Assembly (NCBI GenBank): GCA_027038835.1 | Contig: JALWGC010000012.1 | Location: 1-64,000 of the forward strand | Reading direction: 5' to 3' | Source: Helicobacteraceae bacterium | Lineage (GTDB): Bacteria > Campylobacterota > Campylobacteria > Campylobacterales > Sulfurimonadaceae | Length of the DNA: 64,000 bases | Part shown: positions 26,123-35,744 of the stretch, in pieces | How the letters are laid out: each line of letters opens with the position of its first letter | Position numbering within the stretch: the first letter of the stretch is position 1 | Notes under the pieces: model-generated | Seen by the model: the letters and a program-made list of their open reading frames with translations, nothing else | What the model was told of the DNA's origin: nothing | Databases searched by the model: none | Translations under genes and position numbers: made by a program

Positions 26123-26414
26123 ATTCCAAAATGTAATCGACCACTTTCGATTCGAGCGTCACCTCACGGATAAGCTCTACGACTTTTTGGTGAGCGGGGT
26201 GCTCTTGGTAGGTTTTTAGGTCTCTCGTACTTTCAAAAGTGGAATACAGCGACATATCCATCGCTCTTTCACTTTCGTTGAAGTTGATGCCGACTTCCAT
26301 AGACTTCAAAACATCGATACTCTCTTCGAGGTCTTCGAGTTTTTTCTGTACCCTTGCCATGTTCAAAGCTTTGTTTTCTTCTTTGAACTTGAACATCACG
26401 ATATGCACGATCAT
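26121..26414 (-). CDS. Dabb (stress-responsive A/B barrel) domain protein
   Basis: A 97-residue protein beginning MIVHIVMFKFKEENKALN, the typical start of the dimeric alpha-beta barrel (Dabb) family, with ESIDVLKSMEVGINF and the final HPAHQKVVELIREV, which is the conserved C-terminal helix. Start set at ATG 26414 with AAGGA ahead; an upstream TTG would put the ribosome-binding site inside the frame. It has its own -10 box and a strong terminator, so it is monocistronic. Cellular role not known. Confidence 0.88.
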   Translation of the reverse strand: MIVHIVMFKFKEENKALNMARVQKKLEDLEESIDVLKSMEVGINFNESERAMDMSLYSTFESTRDLKTYQEHPAHQKVVELIREVTLESKVVDYILE

Positions 26415-26440
26415 GATTTTTCCTTGCAAAAAATTTCGAA

Positions 26441-26446
26441 ATTATA
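26441..26446 (-). promoter_or_regulatory. predicted -10 box for the Dabb gene
   Basis: TATAAT on the minus strand 26 bases before ATG 26414. A 12-bp palindrome (26432-26443, AATTTCGAAATT) overlaps its downstream edge and could be a regulator site. Confidence 0.5.
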
Positions 26447-26477
26447 CTCTTATTCTTTTGAGAAAGACTTAAAAAAA

Positions 26478-26726
26478 TTATTCCTTAGAAATATTTCCTT
26501 CATCGATCCCACATCCTTTTTGCGCTTTGCACCCAAATCCGTAGCGGGCGATTTTGTAAAAATCTTGCAAAATCAAAAAAAGGCAAAAGAACCAAATAGC
26601 GATTAGCACCCAGTTTTGCAACCCTTTGGTCATGTAAAGATACGCATATCCTAAAAAATAAGGCCATTTCAAAAAGTAAAATATCAATATCCAAACACCG
26701 TAAGTCTCTTTGAGTATCCGCTTCAT
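26478..26726 (-). CDS. small two-TM membrane protein
   Basis: An 82-residue protein with two hydrophobic helices (about residues 11-32 and 38-58) and a C-terminal Cys pair in GFGCKAQKGCGIDEG that could bind a metal or form a disulfide. Its ATG overlaps the stop of the DASS transporter gene by four bases, so the two are translated together. I recognise no family; it may be an accessory of the transporter. Confidence 0.6.
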   Translation of the reverse strand: MKRILKETYGVWILIFYFLKWPYFLGYAYLYMTKGLQNWVLIAIWFFCLFLILQDFYKIARYGFGCKAQKGCGIDEGNISKE

Positions 26727-28069
26727 ATAAAGAATCTCCAGTAAAAGTACGCTATCGCGACAATCGAAGCGATACCGACAAAATTGAGTACTATCCCATA
26801 GCGCAACATATCTTTGATGTGTACCGCGCCGCTACTCATCGCTATGGCGTTTGGCGGCGTGGCTATTGGCAACATGAACGCATAACTCGCGCACAAAGTG
26901 GCAAGCATCATAAAGAGTGTAGCATCTATTCCACTCTGTTTGGCAACGGAGTAGATAACAGGCAGCATTATCGAAATAAGCGCGGTGTTGGAAGTTATCT
27001 CCGTCGCGAAAGTGATAAGCGTCGCTGTAGCTAAAAGCAGTAAAAAAGGTGTCATATCGGTCATGCCAAGCAATACTCCCGCTATATCGTCCGCTAATCC
27101 CGTATGGGAAAAACCTTTGGCGATTGAAAATCCCGCTCCAAACAAGAAAATAATAGCGTAAGGGACTTTGTGAAAATCCTCTTCCCACTTCAAAATCGAA
27201 AGGGGAGGCATAAACAGCGACAAACCGGCTGCAAGCAAGATTGCGCTCTCACTCAGCCCCAAGCCGCTCCAATACGGCTCTATCTTCGCATTGACTAGCA
27301 ACAATCCGATAAGCCCGAACAACAAAGCCATCACTTTTTTCTGCTCCAAACTCAAAGGCTCTACTTTTTCGGTATGCGCTATGGCGATGTTTTTCGTACC
27401 GATACTCAACAAGAACGCGACGAAAAACAGCATAAAAAGTACCAAGGGAGCCGTTAGCATCATCCATGTGAAAAACGGTATCGCTTCCATGCCGTTATCG
27501 CTCATAATACCGAGTAAAACAAGGTTTGGAGGTGTGCCGATGGGGGTTAGAATCCCCCCGATATTCGCTCCATACGCGATTGCGAGCGCAAAACGCATCT
27601 TCAGTCCCACATGATCGGTAAGAAACAGCGCTATGGAGATAAGAAGTAGTGTCGTAGTGGTATTGGAAAGTACGGAACTCAAAACACCCGATGTCAGCGC
27701 CAAGGAAAAAATCATCCCTCGGGGCGTTTTTGGAAAGATTTGGAGGATTTTATGCGCTATATAGAGATGCAGTTTCGTTTTCTCCACCCCGATTGCAAGC
27801 AAAAATCCACCCAAAAACAAAAAGATGATGTGATTCGCATAGTTGATGGCAGTCGCTTTGGTCGAGAGAATGCCAAAAGCGGGGAACAAAACGATGGGCA
27901 AAAGCGACACCACACCAAGAGGAAGCGCTTCGCTGCTCCAAAGTCCCACAAGCAACGCTATGGTTCCAAGCAATGCCGCTTTTGTAAAACCGACAAAACC
28001 GTACGCTATGAAAAAAAACGCACCGCCGATGGCTACACTTAGGAGTATCTTTTTCGTTTCACTTTTCAT
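26723..28069 (-). CDS. DASS/SLC13 family sodium:anion symporter
   Basis: A 448-residue inner-membrane transporter with about 11-12 helices. Two repeats with SNT-type motifs are visible: SSVLSNTTTTLLLISIAL and FATEITSNTALISIMLPV, the paired Ser-Asn-Thr motifs that bind sodium and carboxylate in the divalent anion:Na+ symporter family. GIGTPPNLVLLGI-like PIGTPPNLVL and IATPPNAIAMSSG are also present. Substrate (dicarboxylate, sulfate or other anion) cannot be told. Ends one base before gpsA in gene order. Confidence 0.92.
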   Translation of the reverse strand: MKSETKKILLSVAIGGAFFFIAYGFVGFTKAALLGTIALLVGLWSSEALPLGVVSLLPIVLFPAFGILSTKATAINYANHIIFLFLGGFLLAIGVEKTKLHLYIAHKILQIFPKTPRGMIFSLALTSGVLSSVLSNTTTTLLLISIALFLTDHVGLKMRFALAIAYGANIGGILTPIGTPPNLVLLGIMSDNGMEAIPFFTWMMLTAPLVLFMLFFVAFLLSIGTKNIAIAHTEKVEPLSLEQKKVMALLFGLIGLLLVNAKIEPYWSGLGLSESAILLAAGLSLFMPPLSILKWEEDFHKVPYAIIFLFGAGFSIAKGFSHTGLADDIAGVLLGMTDMTPFLLLLATATLITFATEITSNTALISIMLPVIYSVAKQSGIDATLFMMLATLCASYAFMLPIATPPNAIAMSSGAVHIKDMLRYGIVLNFVGIASIVAIAYFYWRFFI

Positions 28070-28070
28070 C

Positions 28071-28961
28071 TCATTGCCTACTTAAAAGCGTAACCAAGCT
28101 TTCTTTGGGGTCTTTTCCTTCCAAAATCTCATACACTTCCAAAGCTATGGGGAGGTACAACGAACGTTCTTTGGCTATTTTCTCAAGAGCGTAGGTCGTT
28201 CCTATCCCCTCTGCGACTTCACCGAGTTCGTCGATAATTCGCTCTTTGGTTTTTCCCTGCGCCAGACCAAGTCCCACGCGGAAATTTCGACTCATCGTCG
28301 AACTGGCGGTCAAAAAAAGATCCCCCGCACCGCTAAGTCCCAAGAACGTTTCATCTTTGGCACCGTAGCTCATCGCGAAACGGTGCATCTCCACAAGCCC
28401 GCGAGATATCAAAGCCGCCGACGCGTTCTTGCCAAGACTGAGCCCCTCGCAAATTCCAGCGGCGATAGCTATGACGTTTTTGTACGCTCCTGCTATCTCC
28501 GCTCCCGTTACGTCGTCACTGACATAGGTTTTTATAAAAGAGGGGAAAAACTGCGCGAACTCTTTTGCAAGAGTGAGATTTGTCGAATTGACCACAAGTG
28601 CGGTCGGAAGAGATTGCACCACCTCGGCGGCGAACGAAGGACCCGAGAGAAAAGAGATGTTCTCCCGTGGAACGTATCGGTCGTAGATTTCGTTTAAAAA
28701 ACGCCCGCTTTTGGCTTCGATCCCCTTGGAGGCGACGAGAATCTTCTGGTTTTCGAACCGAAAATGCTCTTTGAGCCATTGCGCTATCTCCTGCGCGGGT
28801 ATCGCGATAACGAGATATTCGAGTTTTAAAATCTCTTCCAGCGGTATGAAGTTTTCCAAATCACGTTTTTTCCTCGAGGAGATGTAACAAGTTTGATTTT
28901 GCGAAAGTGCAAAATGGAGCGCTTGCCCCCATTTACCAGCTCCAATCACTCCAATTGACAT
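28071..28961 (-). CDS. gpsA: glycerol-3-phosphate dehydrogenase [NAD(P)+]
   Basis: Makes sn-glycerol 3-phosphate for phospholipids. The 296-residue protein shows the dinucleotide-binding GVIGAGKWGQALHF, then LVASKGIEAKSG, FLSGPSFAAEV, AYKNVIAIAAGICEGL with the catalytic Lys, and LSGAGDLFLTASS. Length is slightly short of the usual 310-340. Start ATG 28961 lies within the last codons of the RCK gene upstream (29-base overlap). Confidence 0.95.
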   Translation of the reverse strand: MSIGVIGAGKWGQALHFALSQNQTCYISSRKKRDLENFIPLEEILKLEYLVIAIPAQEIAQWLKEHFRFENQKILVASKGIEAKSGRFLNEIYDRYVPRENISFLSGPSFAAEVVQSLPTALVVNSTNLTLAKEFAQFFPSFIKTYVSDDVTGAEIAGAYKNVIAIAAGICEGLSLGKNASAALISRGLVEMHRFAMSYGAKDETFLGLSGAGDLFLTASSTMSRNFRVGLGLAQGKTKERIIDELGEVAEGIGTTYALEKIAKERSLYLPIALEVYEILEGKDPKESLVTLLSRQ

Positions 28962-29652
28962 ATCTTCTGCTCCCTACCAGTTTTTCAAATTCTACGATAT
29001 CTCTCTCGTACCCAACGACGATGATCATATCTCCGTTTTTGAGTTCATGTCGTTTCGATTTCGAAGAGTAGATGAACTCGGTGCTTAAATCTTTGTGCAT
29101 GATCGAAAGCACGACGACACCTCGATATCTGCTCCAATCGATATCGGCTGGAAATTCACCTCCGAATATCTCCGCGTTTTCCACTTCTATCTGCGCGAGC
29201 TTGAGATCGCTTTTTTCGTAAAGTATTTCGTGAAGCACTTTACTCGCTATAGGGTTATGGATAATGTCGGAGATGATCTCGGCAGTCGTCTGCTCGATGG
29301 GTATCACCTTGTTCGCACCCGCCATTTTCAGCTTATCGACACTCTCTTTGTTCTTCGCGATCGCGACGATTGGGAGGGAGTCGAAATTGGAACGAAGCGA
29401 AATCACCAAAAAAACGTTCTCGCTCTCTTCGCTCAACGTGCAAAAAACGATCGTATTTTCCACATCTTCGAACTTTTCTGTATTATACCACTCGTCACTT
29501 AAATCAAAAACGTTTTTTTTGTACTCGCCGTCAAAATCGATCTGCTCGTTTTCATCCATGACGAAAAACTCTATTTCGTAGCTTTCCTTGACGCTGTTGG
29601 CTATCTCGATGGCGTATTTGTCCGAACCGAATATCAAAGCGCTTTTAGGCAT
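28933..29652 (-). CDS. stand-alone RCK (TrkA-type) regulatory protein
   Basis: A 239-residue cytoplasmic protein with an N-terminal domain starting SALIFGSDKYAIEIANSV, reminiscent of TrkA-N but lacking the full GxGxxG, and VIPIEQTTAEIISDIIHNP leading into a C-terminal RCK_C-like domain ending LKNGDMIIVVGYERDIVEFEKLVG. It lies directly after a potassium-channel gene that also carries RCK domains (eight-base overlap), so it probably forms part of the same channel gating complex. Ligand unknown; the altered Gly motif suggests that it may not bind NAD(H) normally. Confidence 0.78.
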   Translation of the reverse strand: MPKSALIFGSDKYAIEIANSVKESYEIEFFVMDENEQIDFDGEYKKNVFDLSDEWYNTEKFEDVENTIVFCTLSEESENVFLVISLRSNFDSLPIVAIAKNKESVDKLKMAGANKVIPIEQTTAEIISDIIHNPIASKVLHEILYEKSDLKLAQIEVENAEIFGGEFPADIDWSRYRGVVVLSIMHKDLSTEFIYSSKSKRHELKNGDMIIVVGYERDIVEFEKLVGSRRYVNWSDWSW

Positions 29653-31216
29653 CTTCGACCCTTTTCATAAGATGTTTTTCGAACTCGTATATAAAAGGGA
29701 AATACCCAATAACAAGCAAGATGTCTCCAAGCTCCAAAAGCGTCGAATCGATAGGATTGAACCAAAAACGTTCATACTGTTTTTTATATACCCCAAGCAG
29801 GACTATCCTGTAGCGTTTGTTCTGCAACTCCCCTACATAGCTGTAATTGTTCAAAATAGCTTCGGTGATGATGATTTCATCTATCTTCACCATCGAATTT
29901 TCGCTTCGAAGCGCATGGATAGCCTCAAACGCGACTGGCTGCCCTACAAGCTCTTTCGTTATCATCCCTATAAGCTCTTGCGGGTAGATGATATCGTCAA
30001 CACCGGCGAATTTGAGCTTGGTTCTGTTGGCATCGTTCATCAAAAGCGAAACGATGCGTACTTTTTTATCGAACGAGCGTATCGTCAAAGCGGCATAAAC
30101 GTTGTCGATATCGTCATTGGCAAGACACAATACCGCTTTTATCTGTCTATGCGGTTCTATGGCGAGCTTTTCGTAACTCGCGACGCTTCCGGGATTGAGA
30201 CACAACGCTTTGAGCCCCATCTGTTTGGCTTCTTGCACTTTCTCTTCGTCGCTGTCGATAACGACGATGTTCTTTTTGCGAAATTTGTACTCCTTGACCA
30301 CCTCTTTGGCGATCGAATCGAATCCGCAAATCAGATAGAACCTTTGAAGTTTCGATATATTTTCGACCGTTTTTGCTTCTTTGAACTCATCGAGCCGTTC
30401 GTTGAAAGCCGAAACTATCAACGAAGTGAAAAAACTCAAAACCCCGACACCGGAAACGATGATGAACATAGTGATAAAACGCCCCTCTTGGGTTACGGGG
30501 GTGAAGTCTCCAAAACCGACGGTCGATAGCGTCACCACGGACCAATACACGGCCGAGAAAAAACTTTTGATGTTGGATTGAGGGTCGCTTCCCTCCAAGA
30601 CATAGATCAAAACCGACGAAACGAAAACGACGATGGAGGTGAACAAAAAGAGGGTGAAGAACTCGAACTTCTTGCTTGCGAGTACCGAAACGAGGCCGGT
30701 AAAACTTTTGGTATAGCGAAAAAGCTTGAAAACGCGAAAAAGAACAAACAGCCGCAAAAGCCGAAGTTCGTGAAAAAACGGCATGATCGCCAAAAGGTCG
30801 ATGATCGCTTTTGGCGTCATCATGTAGGAAAACTTCCGTTTGAAAATCCTCTTTAAGGCTACATCGAGCTGAAATTCCCTCGAGAGCATCGTATCGTGCT
30901 CGTCTTGTTCGATGATGATTGCACTTACGCTTCCATTGACCCAAAGTCTCAAGATGTATTCTATCAAAAAGACAATGGAGATGACATAGTTGTTAAACAC
31001 CATCAGCCAGTCGCTTATATGGTGTTTCACCTCCCGAATGAGAACGAAGACGCTTACGAAGATCAGAAAAATCATAAAAGCGTCGAAATATTTTTTGTAT
31101 TTGTAATTGTCGTTTTCTAAGAGGTTGTAAAAAAACTTCCGCCGCTTTTGATACTTCTTGCTACTTCGAAGCGTGTACGCTAACGATATCAAAAGCTTGG
31201 CGAAAAACCGTTTCAT
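29645..31216 (-). CDS. voltage-type potassium channel with RCK domains
   Basis: A 523-residue protein with about six N-terminal membrane helices (residues about 45-265), a pore motif TLSTVGFGDFTP (potassium selectivity filter in GFGD form), then a cytoplasmic RCK module beginning YLICGFDSIAKEVVKEY with a NAD-binding-like fold and VVIDSDEEK, and a C-terminal RCK_C domain with LLELGDILLVIGY. The layout fits Kch-type channels. It is the first of three overlapping genes (channel, stand-alone RCK, gpsA). Confidence 0.9.
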   Translation of the reverse strand: MKRFFAKLLISLAYTLRSSKKYQKRRKFFYNLLENDNYKYKKYFDAFMIFLIFVSVFVLIREVKHHISDWLMVFNNYVISIVFLIEYILRLWVNGSVSAIIIEQDEHDTMLSREFQLDVALKRIFKRKFSYMMTPKAIIDLLAIMPFFHELRLLRLFVLFRVFKLFRYTKSFTGLVSVLASKKFEFFTLFLFTSIVVFVSSVLIYVLEGSDPQSNIKSFFSAVYWSVVTLSTVGFGDFTPVTQEGRFITMFIIVSGVGVLSFFTSLIVSAFNERLDEFKEAKTVENISKLQRFYLICGFDSIAKEVVKEYKFRKKNIVVIDSDEEKVQEAKQMGLKALCLNPGSVASYEKLAIEPHRQIKAVLCLANDDIDNVYAALTIRSFDKKVRIVSLLMNDANRTKLKFAGVDDIIYPQELIGMITKELVGQPVAFEAIHALRSENSMVKIDEIIITEAILNNYSYVGELQNKRYRIVLLGVYKKQYERFWFNPIDSTLLELGDILLVIGYFPFIYEFEKHLMKRVEDA

Positions 31217-31219
31217 GCA

Positions 31220-32644
31220 TTAGCTCAGTTTTTGTTTGAGTATCTCGTTTACCGCTTGGGGATTCGCACTCCCCTTGCTCGCTTTCATCACTTGCCCGAC
31301 GAAAAATCCGAACAACTTTTCTTTTCCGTTTTTGTACTCTTCGACCTTGTCTTGGTTTTTAGACAAAATCTCATCTACCATCGCCTCGATCGCACCCGTG
31401 TCGCTTACTTGTTTGAGACCGAGCTTTTCTATGACCGTATCGATATCTTCGTCGTTTTGCATGATATAATCAAGCACCTCTTTCGCTGCTTTACCGCTGA
31501 TGGTCTTGTCCTCTATGCGTTTGACGAGTGTTGCGAGTTTTTTCGCATCAACAGGCGAGGTTGTGATGTCCATACCCCCGCTAAAGCGTGCCGGAAGCTC
31601 CACGGTAAGCCAAGTTACTGCGTTTTTGGCGCTGATCCCCTCTTCCATCATATCTTCGAAGAACTTCGCCGTCTCTTTGGTCGAAGTGATAACGCTCGCG
31701 TTGTATTCGTTGATGCCGAACTCCTCGACGAACCGTTTCGCTTTTTGGTCTGGAAGCTCGGGGATTTGGGAATAAGTCTTTAGCATCTCGTTGGTTATCA
31801 CCGCTTTTTTCAAATCGGGTTCTGGAAAATAACGGTAATCCGCCGCTTCCTCTTTACCGCGCATACTTCTGGTTTCGTTCCTGTTCGCATCGTACAAACG
31901 GGTCTCTTGGATGATTTCCTCGTCGTACGTACCGTCTTCCCACGCTTCTATCTGGCGCGAAACTTCCACTTCTATCGCTTTTTGGATGAAGCGAAACGAG
32001 TTTATGTTTTTTATCTCGACTCTGGTGTAGAGCTTCTCATCCCCTTTTGGACGAATCGAAACATTGACATCGACTCGAAAACTCCCCTCTTGCATGTTCG
32101 CATCGCTTATGTCGATGTAGCGCACGATGGAGTGGAGCTTTTTCAAATACTGCACCGCTTCTTCCGCATTTCGCATATCGGGCTCGCTGACAATCTCCAA
32201 AAGCGGCGTTCCCGCACGGTTGAGGTCCACTTTGGAAATCTCGCCGTCATGGATACTTTTTCCCGCATCCGCTTCGATATGCGCACGGTTGATGCGAACA
32301 ATCTTGTGCGAGCCGTCCTCAAGGTCGATACGAAGCTTTCCATGCTCCACCACCGGCGTATAGAGCTGTGTTATCTGGTACGCCGAAGGGGAGTCGGGGT
32401 AGAAGTAACTTTTTCTATCGAAATAGGAAACTTGGTTGATAGTCGCTTCTATCGCCGTACCGAACTGAATCGACTTGTGCAGCACCTCCTCGTTCAAAAC
32501 GGGCAAAGCCCCCGGAAGAGCCAAACAAGTCGGGCATGTGTTTGTATTTTGTCTATGATTGAAGCTTGTCGGACATGAGCAAAAAAGTTTCGTTTTTGTG
32601 TTGAGTTGCACATGTACTTCCAAACCGATAATCGTCTCGAACAT
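31220..32644 (-). CDS. gatB: aspartyl/glutamyl-tRNA amidotransferase subunit B
   Basis: Part of GatCAB, which converts Glu-tRNA(Gln) and Asp-tRNA(Asn) to the amidated forms. About 474 residues: [22 protein letters not shown], the N-terminal signature with zinc Cys, [15 protein letters not shown], and [17 protein letters not shown]-like [12 protein letters not shown]. Start at ATG 32644, after AAGGA; an upstream TTG in frame is less likely. C-terminal tail domain ends with [16 protein letters not shown], complete. Confidence 0.97.
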   Translation of the reverse strand: MFETIIGLEVHVQLNTKTKLFCSCPTSFNHRQNTNTCPTCLALPGALPVLNEEVLHKSIQFGTAIEATINQVSYFDRKSYFYPDSPSAYQITQLYTPVVEHGKLRIDLEDGSHKIVRINRAHIEADAGKSIHDGEISKVDLNRAGTPLLEIVSEPDMRNAEEAVQYLKKLHSIVRYIDISDANMQEGSFRVDVNVSIRPKGDEKLYTRVEIKNINSFRFIQKAIEVEVSRQIEAWEDGTYDEEIIQETRLYDANRNETRSMRGKEEAADYRYFPEPDLKKAVITNEMLKTYSQIPELPDQKAKRFVEEFGINEYNASVITSTKETAKFFEDMMEEGISAKNAVTWLTVELPARFSGGMDITTSPVDAKKLATLVKRIEDKTISGKAAKEVLDYIMQNDEDIDTVIEKLGLKQVSDTGAIEAMVDEILSKNQDKVEEYKNGKEKLFGFFVGQVMKASKGSANPQAVNEILKQKLS

Positions 32645-32701
32645 CAAAAATCCTTAGAGTCAAAGTAAGTCGATTTTACCCAAAAAAGGTTTTAAAGTCG
32701 C

Positions 32702-33721
32702 TTATCCCATAGGGTAAAGAACAGTTTTTTGTATCTTGGCTATCGCTTTGAGTATCTCTCTGCTTAGCTTGAGCTCGAACGCATCAAGCAGAGGCGGGAG
32801 TTGTTCGAGTTTTCTGGCGCCGACTATGGTCGAAGCGACGAAATCGAAATGTTTCGAGTACGCCACCGCCAAAGTGACCGGATGTATGTCAAATTCACGC
32901 GCCACATCCAAAAACATCGCTGTAGCTTGGAGTGTCTTTTCGTTGTAGAAACGTTTTGCATGGTTACGGACACGTTGACTTTCGTCGTTGAGATAAAGGG
33001 TGAAACGGGCATCTTTTGGCATACTTTTTTGGTTGTATTTACCGCTTAGTATTCCCCCTGCAACCGGTGAATAGGGCAACAAAGAAACCTCTTCATGTCT
33101 GCAGGCATACTCCAGCTCGTCGAAAAAACGGGGATTGAGCACACTGAAGTTGTTTTGAATCGAATGAAAACGGGGAAGATTTTTGCATTTGGCTACGGTG
33201 TTCGCTTTGGCGATGCCGTAAGCGGTGTCGTTGGAAGTACCTATGTAGCGGATTTTCCCCTCTTTTATCAGTTCGTCAAACACCTCGAGCGCTTCTTCTA
33301 TGGGAACGACGGTGTCTGGCCAATGGATTTGATACAAGTCGATATAGTCGCTCTGGAGGCGCTTAAGAGAGCCTTCTACCGCTTTTTTGATGTGGAATCT
33401 ATCGATTGCGGTAAGACCGTGACGGATTGGGGGAACGAACCATCCACTTGCCGCTCCGGCAACCTTACTTGCCAAAATGACGCTTTCTCTTGGTTTGGTT
33501 TTTAGCCACTCCCCGACTATCTTTTCGGTCTCGCCCGCATATTCGCTTCTTGGCGGTACGGGGTAGAGTTCGGCGGTATCGTAGAAATTCACACCCCGTT
33601 CATACGCCGTATCCAAAATCGCAAACGCTTCTTTTTTGTCCGTCGTACTACCAAAGGTCATCGTCCCAAGACAAATGGGAGTTACGCGAAGACCGCTTTT
33701 ACCTATGTATCTGTATTCCAT
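32702..33721 (-). CDS. aldo/keto reductase
   Basis: A 339-residue NADPH-dependent reductase of the AKR superfamily: NFYDTAELYP holds the catalytic Asp/Tyr, VILASKVAG the Lys, YIDLYQIHWPD the His, and STIVGARKLEQL the C-terminal cofactor-binding segment. Closest in style to the Tas-like group. Start ATG 33721, with CGGAGC ahead and a TATAAT box at 33744-33749. Substrate unknown. Confidence 0.92.
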   Translation of the reverse strand: MEYRYIGKSGLRVTPICLGTMTFGSTTDKKEAFAILDTAYERGVNFYDTAELYPVPPRSEYAGETEKIVGEWLKTKPRESVILASKVAGAASGWFVPPIRHGLTAIDRFHIKKAVEGSLKRLQSDYIDLYQIHWPDTVVPIEEALEVFDELIKEGKIRYIGTSNDTAYGIAKANTVAKCKNLPRFHSIQNNFSVLNPRFFDELEYACRHEEVSLLPYSPVAGGILSGKYNQKSMPKDARFTLYLNDESQRVRNHAKRFYNEKTLQATAMFLDVAREFDIHPVTLAVAYSKHFDFVASTIVGARKLEQLPPLLDAFELKLSREILKAIAKIQKTVLYPMG

Positions 33722-33743
33722 CAAACGCTCCGTTTTTTGGAAA

Positions 33744-33749
33744 ATTATA
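33744..33749 (-). promoter_or_regulatory. predicted -10 box for the aldo/keto reductase
   Basis: TATAAT on the minus strand, 22 bases before ATG 33721, between this gene and the end of the preceding small ORF. Confidence 0.5.
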
Positions 33750-33754
33750 GCAAG

Positions 33755-34018
33755 TTATTCTGAAAGCTTTTTTTCTATATCGCGCAGAAGCTTGGTTTGT
33801 TTTTTCGCTTCTTCGAGTCTTTGTCTATTGACCACGAAAGCATCGAGCGCCAACACAAGAAAAAGAGCGAAAAAGACATAAACGAAAGTCGCCAAAACAG
33901 TGGAAACGAAACCGAAAATGGCGAAACTGTGGAAAACGAGTGCAGAGCCCGCGAGCACGAAAGCCCACGACGCTCCGAGCAAAAAGGAGGAGAGTCTCTC
34001 GAAAGAGGTTTTTTTCAT
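33755..34018 (-). CDS. small membrane protein with C-terminal coiled coil
   Basis: An 87-residue protein with two hydrophobic segments (about residues 10-31 and 35-60) and a charged C-terminal helix (VVNRQRLEEAKKQTKLLRDIEKKLSE) likely to form a coiled coil. It follows atpB by three bases, so it is probably co-transcribed with it. No family recognised; it may assist ATP synthase assembly or be unrelated. Confidence 0.6.
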   Translation of the reverse strand: MKKTSFERLSSFLLGASWAFVLAGSALVFHSFAIFGFVSTVLATFVYVFFALFLVLALDAFVVNRQRLEEAKKQTKLLRDIEKKLSE

Positions 34019-34021
34019 TCG

Positions 34022-34705
34022 TTAGTGGTTAGCGGCATCGGCCGTTACAACCGCTCCACCAAGGTACACATACGTAAGCATCATGAAAATGAACGCTTGC
34101 AAAAACGCACCGAAAGTCAGCAACGCGAACGGGATGAGCGGTAGAACCCATGGAGCGAGCATCAAGATAACCGCCAAGAACATATCGTCCCCTTTGATGT
34201 TACCGAACAAACGGAAGCTAAGAGAGATGATACGAGAGATGTGAGAAACGATCTCTACCGGGAACATCAACCATGCTAGCCACCAAACAGGTCCCATGAA
34301 GTGCTTGAAGTAGTTGATTACACCGTGGAGTCTGATACCTTCGAAGTTGTAGTAAACAAACACCGCAAGCGCAAGTGCCAACGTCATGTTGAGGTTCGCA
34401 GAAGGCGCTTCGAAACCGGGAATGATACCGATAACGTTCGCGATGAAAACGAAAAGCCCGATAGTAGCTACCAACGGAAGATACTTTCTTGCATGCGCTC
34501 TCCCCATGACATCCGTACCCATTTGTAGTACACCCTGAAGGTACGCTTCCATCACGTTTTGCGTCCCTTTTGGAACGAGTTGCAAGTTCTTCATAGCCAT
34601 TTTCGCCAACAAAAGCGCGATTACGGCAGAAAGAATCATATGTGAAAGAAACAAGAAACTATGGTTTTCGCTAATAAGCCCGAAAAAAGTAAAAATCTCA
34701 CCCAT
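34022..34705 (-). CDS. atpB: F0F1 ATP synthase subunit a
   Basis: Membrane subunit that forms the proton half-channels. 227 residues starting [17 protein letters not shown], typical of Campylobacterota AtpB. The key helix [17 protein letters not shown] contains the essential Arg, and [16 protein letters not shown] ends the protein. Start ATG 34705 is preceded by GGAG nine bases upstream; an earlier in-frame ATG (34720) overlaps that site. It is away from the main atp operon, as usual in this phylum. A TATAAT -10 lies at 34738-34743. Confidence 0.96.
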   Translation of the reverse strand: MGEIFTFFGLISENHSFLFLSHMILSAVIALLLAKMAMKNLQLVPKGTQNVMEAYLQGVLQMGTDVMGRAHARKYLPLVATIGLFVFIANVIGIIPGFEAPSANLNMTLALALAVFVYYNFEGIRLHGVINYFKHFMGPVWWLAWLMFPVEIVSHISRIISLSFRLFGNIKGDDMFLAVILMLAPWVLPLIPFALLTFGAFLQAFIFMMLTYVYLGGAVVTADAANH

Positions 34706-34737
34706 GAGTGAACACTCCATTTCAAAATAGTTACGGG

Positions 34738-34743
34738 ATTATA
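34738..34743 (-). promoter_or_regulatory. predicted -10 box for atpB
   Basis: TATAAT on the minus strand, 32 bases before ATG 34705, between atpB and the end of truD. Confidence 0.5.
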
Positions 34744-34763
34744 CAAAAACTTCTTTTAAACTA

Positions 34764-35744
34764 TTATGAAATCTCTTTCCCTTTAAGCGTTTCGAGAAAG
34801 CTCGTAGCATACGCACCTTTTGGTAGCGTGAACGAAAGTGTAAGTTTGTTTTCTTTTGGTGAAAATCGTAATTTGAAATGTTTCGGAAAAACGATAGCTT
34901 CGCGTCTGTACCCTTTATAAGGGAAAAACTCGTCATCGAACTCTTTTTCTATCTCTCTTGCTTCCTCTTTGGCACGAAAAACGTCTCTTCCACACAAAAG
35001 TCCCGTCGGTAGAACTTTTTTTGCAAGGAAATCTTGCACTAAAACCGTTTTTGGGGTAAAGAGTTTTCCAGCTTCATCCACATACACATCACCCCTAAAA
35101 AGCTTGAACTTACCCTCTTGACTAAGCTCGACCCGCTTTTTCAGCCATTCGTTGAAAAGGTAGCTTTGATACACCGAGAGGAGAAATTTCCTCACTTTGA
35201 CATCCGCCACATGACGCTCACCGCTAAGCATCTCCTTGGCTTGTTGTACGCTGTCACCATCTTTACCGAAACGCTGAAAGCCGAAATAGTTCGCCAAACC
35301 GTTTTTCAAAATCTTCGATGCGGTTTTTTCTATCTGCCCCGCTTTTATGTTGTCGATATCGTAAAGATTGATGGTGAATCGATTCCCCTCCAAGTCCCCC
35401 ATACGGATATTTTTCGAATCGAGCGTCATCTCTTCGATGGTGATGTTCTTGTGTTTGAAGCGGCGCAGCGCTTTTTGCGCTCTGCTATCGAAAGAGAGGT
35501 ACTGGGTGGTGGTTGCATACTTGTCTTTGAGTCCAGCGTAGCCTATCTCACCCGCATCGATGCCAAGATAATGCGAAAAAACCGCTACCATGTCCCAAGT
35601 GGTCATGTCGGTTTTTTTCACTTTAGCTATGAGGTACTTCCCTTTTTTTGAAAATTTCCTACTTGGAATCTCCTCGACTATGAAGTCTTTTTTCGAATGT
35701 TTGAAGCGAAACTCTATATCGCTTTTTTGTAAGTAAACCCTCAT
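34764..35744 (-). CDS. truD: tRNA pseudouridine(13) synthase
   Basis: A 326-residue TruD enzyme. The catalytic Asp is D74 in YAGLKDKYATTTQYL, and KDFIVEEIP at the N-terminus and GLANYFGFQRFGKDG in the middle are TruD signatures. It modifies U13 in tRNA-Glu and others. Its ATG overlaps the ribF TGA by four bases; it follows ribF and tlyA in a tight operon. Confidence 0.96.
   Translation of the reverse strand: MRVYLQKSDIEFRFKHSKKDFIVEEIPSRKFSKKGKYLIAKVKKTDMTTWDMVAVFSHYLGIDAGEIGYAGLKDKYATTTQYLSFDSRAQKALRRFKHKNITIEEMTLDSKNIRMGDLEGNRFTINLYDIDNIKAGQIEKTASKILKNGLANYFGFQRFGKDGDSVQQAKEMLSGERHVADVKVRKFLLSVYQSYLFNEWLKKRVELSQEGKFKLFRGDVYVDEAGKLFTPKTVLVQDFLAKKVLPTGLLCGRDVFRAKEEAREIEKEFDDEFFPYKGYRREAIVFPKHFKLRFSPKENKLTLSFTLPKGAYATSFLETLKGKEIS

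Noticed and set aside
31907-32578. Plus-strand open frame of 223 codons
   Set aside because: Antisense to gatB, which is conserved across this stretch.
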